Numbered from the stretch's first letter, positions 26,838-35,675 are shown. The stretch: DNA of 64,000 nt from Clostridium muellerianum (GCF_012926525.1 NZ_JABBNI010000008.1:1-64000); one strand, 5' to 3'. The notes: generated by a model from the letters alone, not told the origin. Numbers and translations are program-made.

Positions 26838-27641
26838 AATAAAGTTATAGGTTTTATAGGTTGTGGAAATATGGGTGGAGCAATGATAGGTGGAATAATT
26901 AAAGCAAATTTATCTTCCCCAGATAGTGTAATAGTAGGAGATTTAAATGAAAAGAGTTTAGAAGCATGTGCTGAAAAATATGGCATAAAAATTACTACAG
27001 ATAATAATGAAGTAGCTAAAGTTTCTGATATTTTAATTTTATCAATAAAGCCTAATTTGTATCCAGTGGTAATTGAACAGATAAAAAATCAAATTAAGAA
27101 AGATGTAATAATAGTAACCATTGCAGCAGGAAAGGCTATAAGTGGCACTGAAGAAGCTTTTGGAAGAAAGTTAAAGGTAGTCAGAGTAATGCCAAATACT
27201 CCAGCTTTAGTAGGAGAAGGAATGGCTGCATTATGTCCAAATGAAATGGTAACTAAAGAAGAAATAGAAGAAATAGTCAGCATTTTTGAAAGTTTTGGCA
27301 AAGCAGAAATAATACCTGAAAAATTAATGGATGCTGTAACATCAGTAAGTGGTTCGTCACCAGCTTATATATATATGTTTATTGAAGCTATGGCAGATGC
27401 TGCTGTACTGGATGGTATGCCAAGAGCTCAAGCCTATAAATTTGCAGCACAATCAGTGCTTGGTTCAGCAAAAATGGTTTTGGAAACAGGAATGCATCCA
27501 GGAGAATTGAAGGATATGGTTTGTTCACCAGGAGGAACTACAATAGAAGCAGTAGAAGTATTGGAGGAAAAAGGCTTAAGAGCTGCAGTTATGGCTGCTA
27601 TGAAGAGCTGCACAAAAAAATCTAAGGAAATGTCAAAATAA
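26835..27641 (+). CDS. proC: Pyrroline-5-carboxylate reductase
   Basis: 268 residues. N-terminal dinucleotide-binding motif IGFIGCGNMGGAMIGG, central VVRVMPNTPALVGEGM, and the C-terminal family signature region CSPGGTTIEAVEVLEEKGLRAAV. It reduces pyrroline-5-carboxylate to proline with NAD(P)H. Position directly behind hypD suggests the pathway hydroxyproline to P5C to proline, which could feed Stickland proline reduction; no proline reductase genes are in the window. Translation initiation depends on the hairpin module upstream. Confidence 0.97.
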   Translation: MNKVIGFIGCGNMGGAMIGGIIKANLSSPDSVIVGDLNEKSLEACAEKYGIKITTDNNEVAKVSDILILSIKPNLYPVVIEQIKNQIKKDVIIVTIAAGKAISGTEEAFGRKLKVVRVMPNTPALVGEGMAALCPNEMVTKEEIEEIVSIFESFGKAEIIPEKLMDAVTSVSGSSPAYIYMFIEAMADAAVLDGMPRAQAYKFAAQSVLGSAKMVLETGMHPGELKDMVCSPGGTTIEAVEVLEEKGLRAAVMAAMKSCTKKSKEMSK

Positions 27642-27660
27642 ATTTATGCTTAGTTATTTA

Positions 27661-27690
27661 GAGGCACTTATAGTTAGTGTCTTTTTTTTA
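27661..27690 (+). terminator. proC terminator
   Basis: GGCACT pairs with AGTGTC across a short loop, followed by TTTTTTT. A modest but typical terminator. Confidence 0.7.
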
Positions 27691-27750
27691 TTTAGTAGGA
27701 ATTTAAAACTTTTTTCTGAAAAAACAAGTTGTTAGGTATTGAAAATAAAG
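27681..27750. repeat. 70-bp direct repeat, left copy
   Basis: Aligns with 31221-31290 over 70 bp with only a handful of differences (both contain CTTTTTTT, TTTAGTAG, TTTAAAACTTTTTT, AAAAAACAAGTTGT and AGGTATT in the same order). The two copies flank the four-gene block 27905-31164. Confidence 0.8.
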
Positions 27751-27817
27751 TTGTAGCATATTCACCCTCTATACAATAAATATACTATACTTTCTATGTA
27801 TAGAGTAAAATTAGAAA

Positions 27818-27840
27818 TTCTTAAGAATTCTTAATATTTT
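27818..27840 (+). promoter_or_regulatory. Operator-like repeat upstream of the lipid methyltransferase gene
   Basis: TTCTTAAGAATTCTTAATAT and following T bases contain two CTTAA-type half sites about 10 bases apart, as expected for an OmpR-family regulator. A nearly identical sequence lies at 30415-30437 upstream of the VTT gene. Confidence 0.55.
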
Positions 27841-27904
27841 TTTGCGTAAAAGCTTAATATTTCCATTTTATACTTGTCTCATATTAACATAGGGGGAAGA
27901 TAAA

Positions 27905-28462
27905 ATGGAAATTAGTAATTTTATAAAACAATATATAAAAAATCCTAAAACAGTAGGAGCCATAGCGCCAAGCTCAGAGAAATTAGCATATAGAATGGTT
28001 GAGGACATTGATTTTTTAAATGCTTCCTGCATTGTTGAATATGGACCAGGGACAGGGGTTTTTACAGAAAAAATATTAAATAGAAAAAAGGATAGCACCA
28101 TATTTATAGTTATAGAATATAATGTGGATTTTTATAAAATTTTAAAAGACAAGTTTAAAGATAGAACAAATTTCATACTTATAAATGATTCAGCAGAGAA
28201 CTTGAAAGAATATTTAGATAAGTATAGTATTGATAAAGTTGACTATATAGTTTCAGGGCTTCCATTTGCAAGTTTACCACATGACATGAGCAAGAAAATA
28301 TTATCAGTTACAAAAGAAACATTAAAAGGCAAAGGAGAGTTTATAACTTTTCAATATACTTTGTTTAAAATGAAGCTTTTTAGAGCATATTTTGATAAAA
28401 TTAAAATAAAGAAGGTACTTTTAAACCTGCCACCAGCTTATGTTTTGAAGTGTAAAAACTAG
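27905..28462 (+). CDS. Phospholipid N-methyltransferase/rRNA-adenine-methylase-like protein
   Basis: 185 residues. N-terminal FIKQYIKNPKTVGAIAPSSEKLA, SAM motif IVEYGPGTGVFTEKIL, motif IV region VSGLPFASLP, and C-terminal LLNLPPAYVLKC. This combination is that of the COG3963 group related to phospholipid N-methyltransferase and to KsgA-type methylases. Membrane lipid or another polar head-group is the likely target, but biochemical function is unproven. It lies upstream of a VanRS-like two-component system and shares an operator-like site with the VTT gene beyond it. RBS AGGGGGA precedes the ATG. Confidence 0.75.
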   Translation: MEISNFIKQYIKNPKTVGAIAPSSEKLAYRMVEDIDFLNASCIVEYGPGTGVFTEKILNRKKDSTIFIVIEYNVDFYKILKDKFKDRTNFILINDSAENLKEYLDKYSIDKVDYIVSGLPFASLPHDMSKKILSVTKETLKGKGEFITFQYTLFKMKLFRAYFDKIKIKKVLLNLPPAYVLKCKN

Positions 28463-28490
28463 ATAAAAGTATGAAATTTTATCTTCTTTT
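28461..28490 (+). terminator. Terminator after the methyltransferase gene
   Basis: AGATAAAA pairs with TTTTATCT, followed by TCTTTT. Weak but well placed. Confidence 0.55.
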
Positions 28491-28653
28491 GCTGTTGCAG
28501 AAACATTATTTGTGGAGTATGCTCAAAATTAATATTAATAATTTTACAAGTGGACTATATACAAAACATATTTCTATCAAAGTTATAGTCATTGGATGGA
28601 AAATTTGTTGGTTATTTAAAAAGGATGATTAATTCAGAAGAAGGAATGTGTGT

Positions 28654-29337
28654 ATGAATATAAATATTTTAGTTGTAGATGATGATAAGAGTATCCGTAA
28701 TTTAATCAAGGTTTATCTTGAAAATGAAGGATATAACATTTTTGAGGCCTCTAATGGAGCTGAAGCGTTAGTTATGATTAATGAAAATGACTTTGATTTA
28801 GTTATTTTGGATGTTATGATGCCAATTTTAGATGGTATAAGTGCATGTATAAAAATTAGAGAAAGCTATACCATGCCCATAATATTTTTATCAGCAAAAG
28901 ACGAAGAAATTGATAAAATACAAGGATTAACAGTAGGTGCTGATGATTATGTTTCTAAACCTTTTGGTTCTATGGAGCTTATAGCTAGAGTAAAGGCTCA
29001 GCTTAGAAGGTATAAAAAGTTTAATGCGGAACCTCAAAATAGCAGCATTGTTACTATTGAAGATTTAACTATTAATTTTTATACTCACGAAGTTACAGTG
29101 AGAGGTGATAAAGTTAAGCTTACACCAAAGGAGTTTGATATATTAGAATGTTTAGCTAGGAACAGAGGCATGGTATTTTCAGTTCAGAAATTATATGAGG
29201 TTATTTGGAAAGAGGAATTTGTAGTATCGGACACTTCCATTGTGGTTCATATAACAAATCTTAGACAAAAAATCGAAGTGGACCCTAAAGGACCAAAATA
29301 TGTAAAGACCGTTTGGGGAGTTGGATACAAAATATGA
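28654..29337 (+). CDS. OmpR-family response regulator, VanR-like
   Basis: 227 residues. Receiver domain: DDD near residue 8, phospho-acceptor Asp in LVILDVMMP, Ser/Lys switch in IIFLSAKD and SKPF. The C-terminal winged helix includes KLTPKEFDILECLARN and a closing VKTVWGVGYKI. I prefer ATG 28654 (AAGAAGGA about 9 bases upstream) over GTG 28648. Its stop overlaps the kinase start as ATGA. The likely target is the CTTAA repeat found upstream of both neighbouring operon ends. Confidence 0.93.
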   Translation: MNINILVVDDDKSIRNLIKVYLENEGYNIFEASNGAEALVMINENDFDLVILDVMMPILDGISACIKIRESYTMPIIFLSAKDEEIDKIQGLTVGADDYVSKPFGSMELIARVKAQLRRYKKFNAEPQNSSIVTIEDLTINFYTHEVTVRGDKVKLTPKEFDILECLARNRGMVFSVQKLYEVIWKEEFVVSDTSIVVHITNLRQKIEVDPKGPKYVKTVWGVGYKI

Positions 29338-30431
29338 AGAAAATAATAATGAATAAGTTAGGAATCAAATTATTGATTTTGATTCCTATTGATATGATAC
29401 TTAGTTATCTTTCTCTTATGCTTTTGGCAAGTATATTAGGCAAAATAGTTGGTATGGATAACGTAAAACCCGATTTTTTTGCTAAATATGGATTTTATAT
29501 AGCAATTCTAGGTTTCATATTAGAATTAATAATTTTTGTAACTATTTTTCTCATTGCAATTAATGGAAGAATGAGGTATTTGAAATATATAAGTAAAAGT
29601 GTGACTAATATAAAAACTCAAAAATATTTAAATCCTATAAATGTAAAAGGCAGTGATGAAATTGCTCAGTTAGCTAAAGACATAAATATCATGTCTGAAA
29701 GGCTTAAAGAAAATTATGAAAAAGAAAAGAAGCAAGAAGAAGCTAAAAATGAATTAATTGTGGCCGTTTCACATGACTTAAAAACTCCTTTAACATCCAT
29801 AATTGGATATTTAGAACTTTTAAGTGACAGTAAAGAAGCTTTAGAAAAACATCGGCAGGAGTTTTTAGAAGTAGCTTATAAAAAAAGTAAAGATTTAAAA
29901 AAATTAATTGATGAGCTTTTTGAATATACAAAACTTTCAAATAATTATATCAAATTAGATAAAGTTCCATTTAATATAGCGGTTTTAGTAAATCAGATAT
30001 TAGGGGAGTATATTTTATTTTTATCTGAAAAAAATATAGAGGTTAAAATTGAATGCACTAAAAATGAATTAGTGTGTGAAATTGATGTGCAGAAGTTTAT
30101 TAGAGTTATTGAGAATTTGATAAAAAATGCTGAAAAATATAGTTATAGAAATTCAATTTTTATAATCAGAATGTGGGAAGAAGATGAGAATATTAGACTT
30201 TCATTTATTAATGAAGGTGATAATATAGGTGAAGATGATCTGGTAAAAATATTTGATGAAATGTATAGAATTGATAAATCTAGAAATGCTGAAATTGAAG
30301 GTTCTGGGCTGGGGCTGCCTATTTCAAAGAAAATTATAGAGCTCCATGGAGGAAGAATTTGGGCAGAATGTAGTGGTAATATAATTAGTTTTAATATTGA
30401 ATTACCTAAGAAAAATCTTAATAATTCTTAA
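29334..30431 (+). CDS. Sensor histidine kinase, VanS-like
   Basis: 365 residues. Two membrane segments (about 10-35 and 55-78) flank a short outside loop, then a HAMP-like linker, the HisKA box VAVSHDLKTPLTSIIGYLELL with phospho-His, and an ATPase domain with N-box VIENLIKNAEKYS, EDDLVKIFDEMYRIDKSR and G2 box GSGLGLPISKKIIELHGG. Start at ATG 29334 overlaps the regulator stop. The short outside loop suggests it senses something at the membrane itself. Confidence 0.93.
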   Translation: MKKIIMNKLGIKLLILIPIDMILSYLSLMLLASILGKIVGMDNVKPDFFAKYGFYIAILGFILELIIFVTIFLIAINGRMRYLKYISKSVTNIKTQKYLNPINVKGSDEIAQLAKDINIMSERLKENYEKEKKQEEAKNELIVAVSHDLKTPLTSIIGYLELLSDSKEALEKHRQEFLEVAYKKSKDLKKLIDELFEYTKLSNNYIKLDKVPFNIAVLVNQILGEYILFLSEKNIEVKIECTKNELVCEIDVQKFIRVIENLIKNAEKYSYRNSIFIIRMWEEDENIRLSFINEGDNIGEDDLVKIFDEMYRIDKSRNAEIEGSGLGLPISKKIIELHGGRIWAECSGNIISFNIELPKKNLNNS

Positions 30432-30437
30432 TGTTTT
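30415..30437 (+). promoter_or_regulatory. Operator-like repeat upstream of the VTT gene
   Basis: ATCTTAATAATTCTTAATGT and following T bases, two CTTAA half sites about 11 bases apart, overlapping the kinase stop codon. It differs from 27818-27840 at only a few positions. Confidence 0.55.
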
Positions 30438-30534
30438 TCCTTACCTTTATTTAATAAATAGTATATATAATAAATTTCATAGTTAGAAAAAAGAAATATA
30501 TAAATTTTTAAATACAAAAATAGAGGTGGGAATA

Positions 30535-31164
30535 ATGAATAAGTTATTTAAAGGTATAATTTTTTTATGTTGGATAGCAATTTTAGTCGTATTTTTCAAA
30601 TATCAATTGTACATTGATGGAGGAAACAAAATCACTAAATTATTACAAGCATATCCTAAGTACAGTGCTTTATTATTTTTAATAATTGCTTCATTTAGAA
30701 TTTTTACTCTTGTTCCTTGTACTGTTTTTATTATCAGTGCTGGAATATTATTTAATCCTGTAGAAGCATTTATTTTAGTTACTATAGCAAATTTATTAAG
30801 TGAGATTTTCTTGTTTCTATTTGTTAAGGCTACAATTGGTATGGGTTATCAAGAAAAGATAATTAATAAATATCCCAAAATATATTCACTAGTTCAAGAT
30901 AATAATGTTAAAATATTAGCACTAGGGGTTTCCTCTCCTGTAGTACCATCAGATATAGTATGTTTCTTTTCTACATTAACTGGAATGCCTTTTAGTAAGT
31001 ATGTTTTAACTATATTTATAGCTGATACACCTGTTATTCTTTTATATACTTTTCTAGGTATAAGCATGAAATATTCTTTGTATGTATTTATTACTACACT
31101 TATTATTATAATTTTGGTGAGCTATGTAAATTGCAGAAGATGGAATAGCAAAGTCAATTTATAA
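30535..31164 (+). CDS. TVP38/TMEM64 (VTT-domain) family membrane protein
   Basis: 209 residues with about six hydrophobic segments. The VTT core is visible: FRIFTLVPCTVFIISAGILFNPVEAF, then ILALGVSSPVVPSDIVCFFSTLTGMPFSKYVLTIFIADTPVILLYTFLG. Members of this superfamily (DedA/VTT) act in lipid transport or flipping. I choose ATG 30535, nine bases after GAGGTGG, over GTG 30526 which lies in that SD. Shared operator-like sites link it with the lipid-methyltransferase-like gene, suggesting a membrane-lipid response module (inference). Confidence 0.88.
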   Translation: MNKLFKGIIFLCWIAILVVFFKYQLYIDGGNKITKLLQAYPKYSALLFLIIASFRIFTLVPCTVFIISAGILFNPVEAFILVTIANLLSEIFLFLFVKATIGMGYQEKIINKYPKIYSLVQDNNVKILALGVSSPVVPSDIVCFFSTLTGMPFSKYVLTIFIADTPVILLYTFLGISMKYSLYVFITTLIIIILVSYVNCRRWNSKVNL

Positions 31165-31185
31165 AATATCATTATATAACGAATT

Positions 31186-31230
31186 AAGAAAGCTATGTAT
31201 GCTTAATAGTATATAGTTTTCTTTTTTTAT
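31186..31230 (+). terminator. Terminator after the VTT gene
   Basis: AAGAAAGCTAT pairs with ATAGTTTTCTT across a 15-base loop, followed by TTTTTT. It runs into the right copy of the 70-bp direct repeat. Confidence 0.7.
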
Positions 31231-31290
31231 TTAGTAGAAGTTTAAAACTTTTTTACTCAAAAAACAAGTTGTCAGGTATTTAAAATAAAG
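31221..31290. repeat. 70-bp direct repeat, right copy
   Basis: Same orientation as 27681-27750 and about 90 percent alike by eye. A much weaker echo (TTAGTAGAAGTTT) occurs after the carB terminator near 22617. Confidence 0.8.
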
Positions 31291-31462
31291 GAATTTGAGG
31301 TTTGTGTAAAATGTTACAAGAGGTAATTTATATTATCAACATGCAATTTTTCAAATACCTTCAAGGAAATCTGATGTTAATGTAGAATGCTTATATTAAT
31401 ATAATATGAAATACATTTAATAAACATGATGCAAATTTCGTTTAGTAAAGGGGGATTAAAAA

Positions 31463-33070
31463 ATGGATTATGATGCTTTAAGTTATCGGTATCCATCCAA
31501 CAGAAATGTAATATATGGAAATAGGGGAATGGTTGCTACTGGACAACCACTTGCAGCACAAGCAGGCTTTGAAATATTAAAAAAAGGTGGAAATGCAGTT
31601 GATTCTGCCATAGCTACTGCGGCATGTTTAACGGTGGTGGAACCTACAGCAAATGGATTTGGTGGTGATGCATTTGCAATTGTATGGATTGATAACAAAA
31701 TGTATGGGTTGAATTCAAGTGGTCCATCACCTAAAGGAATTTCATTAGATGAATTAAATAAAATGGGATATGATAAAGTTCCTAAATATGGCTGGTTTCC
31801 TGTTACTGTACCGGGTATTCCTAAAGCATGGTGTGAGCTGTCTAAAAGGTTTGGAAAATTGCCACTTACAGAAGTGTTAAAACCAGCCATTTATTATGCT
31901 GAGAATGGTTATCCGGTTGCTCCCGGTACATCTGAGTTTTGGAAATATGCTATAGTTAATTATTCAGCTTGTAAAGGAGATGAATTTAAATATTGGTTTA
32001 AAACTTTTACAATAGATGGCAGAGCACCTGGTGCTGGTGAAATTATGAAGCTTCCATATCATGCAAAAACTTTAAAAAGTATTGCAGAAACTAATGGGGA
32101 TGAATTTTATAATGGAGAGTTAGCAGAAAAAATAGATGCTTTTTCTAGAAAATATGGTGGTTATATTAGAAAAGAAGATTTACAGCTTTTTAAGCCTGAG
32201 TGGGTGCGGCCAATAAGTATTAATTATAAAGGATATGACATATGGGAACTACCTCCAAACGGACAAGGTATTGTACCTTTAATGGCATTAAACATATTAA
32301 AAGGATATGAATTTAAAGAAAGAGAAAGTGCAGAAACCTATCATAAACAATTGGAGGCAATAAAAATAGCCTTTGCAGATGCTCAAGATATAGTTGCGGA
32401 TAAAGCTAATATAGAAATAGAAAAATTTTTATCAGATGAATATGGGAATGAAAGAAGAAAGCTTATACAGGATGCTGCTATTATACCTGAGCCTAATAAA
32501 AAAATGAGAAATTTAAAAGGTGGTACAGTTTACTTATGTACAGCGGATAGGGAAGGTAACATGGTCTCCTTTATTCAAAGTAATTACATGGATTTTGGAT
32601 CAGGCTTGGTAGTACCAGATACCGGAATAGCACTAGCTAACCGTGGTAATTGTTTCTCAACTGATCCTATGAATATTAATTGTGTTGGAAGTAGAAAGCG
32701 TCCATATAACACTATTATTCCAGGATTTATAACAAAAAATCATAAGCCTGTTGGTCCATTTGGAGTTATGGGAGGTTTTATGCAGCCTCAAGGACATGTA
32801 CAAGTAGTTATGAATATGATAGATTTTCATATGAATCCTCAAGAAGCACTTGATGCACCAAGATGGCAGTGGATTTTAGATAAGAAAGTATTACTTGAAC
32901 ATGAATGTTCTAAGAATCTAGCAAGAGAGCTGGCAAGAAAAGGTCACAATGTACAAATAGAGCTTCAAAGTGGTTTGTTTGGAAGAGGAGAAATAATACT
33001 TAAGGATGATGACAATGTGTTATGTGGTGGAACTGAGAGAAGAACAGATGGTCAAATAGCAGTTTGGTAA
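31463..33070 (+). CDS. Gamma-glutamyltransferase family protein, YwrD-like
   Basis: 535-residue Ntn-hydrolase-type proenzyme. N-terminal GMVATGQPLAAQAGFEILKKGGNAVDSAIATA and VEPTANGFGGDAFAIVW are family hallmarks. The predicted autoprocessing/catalytic Thr is in LKGGTVYLCTADREGNMVS, giving large and small subunits of about 350 and 185 residues. Later motifs include GSRKRPYNTIIPG and GVMGGFMQPQGHVQ. There is no signal peptide, unlike secreted Ggt, so it resembles the cytosolic YwrD group of Bacillus. Substrate (glutathione, gamma-glutamyl amide or another amide) cannot be read from sequence. Confidence 0.9.
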   Translation: MDYDALSYRYPSNRNVIYGNRGMVATGQPLAAQAGFEILKKGGNAVDSAIATAACLTVVEPTANGFGGDAFAIVWIDNKMYGLNSSGPSPKGISLDELNKMGYDKVPKYGWFPVTVPGIPKAWCELSKRFGKLPLTEVLKPAIYYAENGYPVAPGTSEFWKYAIVNYSACKGDEFKYWFKTFTIDGRAPGAGEIMKLPYHAKTLKSIAETNGDEFYNGELAEKIDAFSRKYGGYIRKEDLQLFKPEWVRPISINYKGYDIWELPPNGQGIVPLMALNILKGYEFKERESAETYHKQLEAIKIAFADAQDIVADKANIEIEKFLSDEYGNERRKLIQDAAIIPEPNKKMRNLKGGTVYLCTADREGNMVSFIQSNYMDFGSGLVVPDTGIALANRGNCFSTDPMNINCVGSRKRPYNTIIPGFITKNHKPVGPFGVMGGFMQPQGHVQVVMNMIDFHMNPQEALDAPRWQWILDKKVLLEHECSKNLARELARKGHNVQIELQSGLFGRGEIILKDDDNVLCGGTERRTDGQIAVW

Positions 33071-33127
33071 TGCTAATATTTTTGAGAGGACAGAGGACAA
33101 CTGTCCTCCTAAAAATGATTAGCATTA
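33068..33127. terminator. Bidirectional hairpin between convergent genes
   Basis: TAATGCTAAT with ATTAGCATTA, then TTTTT with AAAAA, and inner GAGGACAG with CTGTCCTC form one ~60-bp hairpin. It starts at the stop codon of the upstream gene and ends 4 bases from the stop of the convergent gene, so it serves both strands. Confidence 0.75.
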
Positions 33128-33130
33128 TGG

Positions 33131-33853
33131 TTACTTGGAATCTTTACTATCCTTAGTATCAGATTTAGTAGTATCGTTGGTACTACTAGCTTTGCTCTGC
33201 AATTCGTCAAATCTTCTCATGACTTCTTTACAGGTATCCTGGCAAATTTGAGGCAAATCACTATTTGTTGCTTTTTTAAAATCAAATCCTGCTTCTTTAA
33301 ATCCTTTTTCCACTGCAGCTCTCATTTGTTGTAGTCTATTAGGATCATCTCCTGCTAGAGCTTTTGCCATAGTCATAATACGATCTGCTACTGCGTTTAC
33401 AGAATATGCGCCTCCTTCTGATATTGCCTTTTGAGCACCTTCTGGAGTTGTTGCCAGCGGAGGATATGCATTTTCTACAGAGCCAAATATTTTAGTAAGT
33501 AAATCTGAAGTTGTCTTTGACATTCCAGGAACTCCGCTTTCAGTGGATTTCCCAAGAAGCTTATTTTGATTAGTTATTGTATCATTTATAAATTTTTTTA
33601 TAAGATCTGCTTTAGAATTTTGCTCATTTTCCTTTAGAGCTGTAATTTCATCTGTAGAAAGTTTCTTTTTTACAGGTTTGTAAGTAGAAGGTTCTGTATT
33701 ACTTTCTGTTGATTTAACAAACTTATCAGTTCCTAAGTTTTGTGTCTTACCTTCAGCTTTTTCAGCATCACTGCTTTTACTGTCTGTTTTTTTAGTATCA
33801 TTTTTAGCAGTATAAATTGATGTGTTAATACTTTTAACTGCTGTAATATCCAT
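33131..33853 (-). CDS. Hypothetical hydrophilic protein
   Basis: 240 residues that I do not recognise with confidence. The first ~85 residues are low-complexity, rich in Lys, Ser, Thr and Asp. Residues ~90-220 look folded and helical (SGVPGMSKTTSDLLTKIFGSVENAYPPLATTPEGA, DRIMTMAKALAGDDPNRLQQMRAAVEKGFKEAG, LPQICQDTCKEVMRRFDELQ). The last 20 residues are again Ser/Thr/Lys/Asp. No signal peptide or membrane segment. The general layout resembles proteins exported by, or acting near, the flagellar apparatus, but that is only an impression. AGGGGGT lies upstream of the ATG; it is transcribed alone. Confidence 0.7.
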   Translation of the reverse strand: MDITAVKSINTSIYTAKNDTKKTDSKSSDAEKAEGKTQNLGTDKFVKSTESNTEPSTYKPVKKKLSTDEITALKENEQNSKADLIKKFINDTITNQNKLLGKSTESGVPGMSKTTSDLLTKIFGSVENAYPPLATTPEGAQKAISEGGAYSVNAVADRIMTMAKALAGDDPNRLQQMRAAVEKGFKEAGFDFKKATNSDLPQICQDTCKEVMRRFDELQSKASSTNDTTKSDTKDSKDSK

Positions 33854-34073
33854 TTAATAATGTACCCCCTTATTTTTTTACTATTATTTATTTTATCGTC
33901 CAATTATGCATATTATTAACGATTAATCCAAAGTAAGCCATGAAGTTATTTTCATTTAAAATGACACATTGAAATATTAAGAAAACATGATAAAATAAGA
34001 CTATACTGTATCATTGAATACCATAATGTGTAAGTTTATTTATGTGATGACTATCATCCGTAAGACTGCTATA

Positions 34074-34256
34074 TTATTTAAGTGATGGATACTTGGAATC
34101 TTGAAGTTTAGAATTCTTGTGTTGTTATATAATGACTGGTATGCATATAGATAAGGTCTTCTAAGACTCAGAGGATAAAGTCTCTAAATGGCATTTTATA
34201 AACTTCTGCTCTGGAAAGAAGCATTCCTCATAAGCAAATTCGACCTGAGTCTAAGA
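34074..34256 (+). repeat. R2 repeat, copy C
   Basis: TCTTCTAAGACTCAG (34157-34171) is mirrored by CTGAGTCTAAGA (ending 34256). The interior CTAAATGGCATTTTATAA and GCATTCCTCATAAGCAAATT match copy B in reverse. The preceding stem part (ACTGGTATGC, then AGATAAGG) aligns with the copies at 12.5 and 43.3 kb. It fills most of the 428-base gap before the GGDEF gene; 33854-34073 holds nothing else I can name. Confidence 0.7.
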
Positions 34257-34281
34257 ATCTCTTGATTGGAGTGGAATTATA

Positions 34282-35433
34282 TTGAATTTATTTTTAAGAA
34301 TAGATAATAATATTATTGCAATTGTTGTATCTATTATATTTTTAAAAAATATAACAAATTCTCTTGATAAAAAGGAGACAAAAAACAGAGTTTTTGTTGC
34401 CATTTTTACGCTAAATACTATACAGCTAATTGATGAAACATTAACTTGTATAATAAATAGACAGCCATATACATGGTTGATACCTATAAGTGCCATACTA
34501 CATGTTTTTTTATACACATTAGCACCTATAATTACATATATGTGGTATGTTTTTGCTAACTTATGGATAAATAAAAAAACAAACTATAAATGGAAGAATA
34601 ACATTTTTCTTTTATTACCTGTAATTATAAATACTTTTCTAGCGATTCTAAGTCCAATTTTAAAATTAGAATTTTATATTGATAATTCTAATATATATCA
34701 AAGAGGTTTTTTGTTTTTTGTTCCTTCTGTTATGTCATATTTTTATTTGTTTTGTGGCTTTATAATTATTTATACTAATAAAAACAAACTCACTAAAATA
34801 GAGTTTTTACCTTTACTCTTGTTTGGTGTGTTTCCATCAATAGCTAGCCTTATTCAAATAATGTTTTATGGACCTTTGCTTATGTGGAGTTCAATTGCAT
34901 TTTCTTTGATTATTCTTTATTTATATATACAACAGCAGATGATACACATTGATCATTTAACTGGAGCGTGGACACGTGAGAAATTTTATAATTATTTAAA
35001 CTATAGAATTAAGCAAAAAAAACCAAAAAATTTTTCAATAGCATTTATAGATCTTAATGATTTCAAAAAGATAAATGATACTTTCGGGCATAATGAAGGA
35101 GATCATGCTTTAATAAATGTAGTACTTATAATTAAAGATATATTGAAGAAAGATGATTTTATTACTCGATATGGCGGAGATGAATTTGTTCTATTTCTTA
35201 ATGTAGATAGCAAGCAAGAGGTAGAAGAGTTGATTACAAAAATTTACGATGCTTTAGCCAATTACAATAATAATTCAAATGTGGACTATGAGTTGAATTT
35301 AAGTTGTGGATATGAACTTTATGATTTTAGTAAACCAATGACTGCAGATGAATATATTGATTATGTAGACAAATTAATGTATAGAGATAAAAATATTAGA
35401 AAGTTAAAAAATAAAGTATTGCCAATTGATTAG
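34282..35433 (+). CDS. Membrane-bound diguanylate cyclase (GGDEF)
   Basis: 383 residues. The N-terminal ~215 contain about seven membrane segments (for example IAIVVSIIFLKNI, PISAILHVFLYTLAPIITYMWYV, IFLLLPVIINTFLAIL, FVPSVMSYFYLFCGFIIIY, SIAFSLIILYLYI). A GGDEF domain follows from about 220, with DHLTGAWTREKF, FIDLNDFKKINDTFGHNEGDHAL and an intact RYGGDEF. The inhibitory site RxxD reads KKDD, so the Arg is replaced by Lys and product inhibition may be weakened. It makes cyclic di-GMP from GTP. Start is TTG 34282 behind GGAGTGG. Own terminator follows. Confidence 0.9.
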   Translation: MNLFLRIDNNIIAIVVSIIFLKNITNSLDKKETKNRVFVAIFTLNTIQLIDETLTCIINRQPYTWLIPISAILHVFLYTLAPIITYMWYVFANLWINKKTNYKWKNNIFLLLPVIINTFLAILSPILKLEFYIDNSNIYQRGFLFFVPSVMSYFYLFCGFIIIYTNKNKLTKIEFLPLLLFGVFPSIASLIQIMFYGPLLMWSSIAFSLIILYLYIQQQMIHIDHLTGAWTREKFYNYLNYRIKQKKPKNFSIAFIDLNDFKKINDTFGHNEGDHALINVVLIIKDILKKDDFITRYGGDEFVLFLNVDSKQEVEELITKIYDALANYNNNSNVDYELNLSCGYELYDFSKPMTADEYIDYVDKLMYRDKNIRKLKNKVLPID

Positions 35434-35434
35434 A

Positions 35435-35464
35435 AAGTTGCTAAGTAAATGCTTAGCAATTTTT
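35435..35464 (+). terminator. Terminator of the GGDEF gene
   Basis: AAGTTGCTAAG pairs with CTTAGCAATTTT; it starts just after the stop codon. Confidence 0.85.
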
Positions 35465-35675
35465 GTTTATATATATTCTTATCACATAACTGTTTTTGTT
35501 TCACTATAAATTTTTTATAACTATATTTTTAAAGAAACTCTTTAAAAAAAATTTATGATTTTTTACATTTTTACGAAACTTTATATAACTGTTCACATAA
35601 GTTAGAAATTAGATAGTTGTGAATATTTTTTAAGTTGTGTTAAATTAAATTTAATCACTTAAAAGGGGGATAAAA

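Noticed and set aside
26806-26838. A short upstream ORF (MVCFLTKNKL) ending in ATGA with the proC start, as translational coupling
   Set aside because: It lies in the hairpin loop and 3' arm and has no SD at proper distance. The sigma-gene copy does not preserve the frame.
31310-31384. A 24-codon ORF with a GAGGT-like SD upstream of the gamma-glutamyltransferase gene
   Set aside because: The peptide shows no amino-acid bias or structure suggesting attenuation, and no terminator follows it before the gene.
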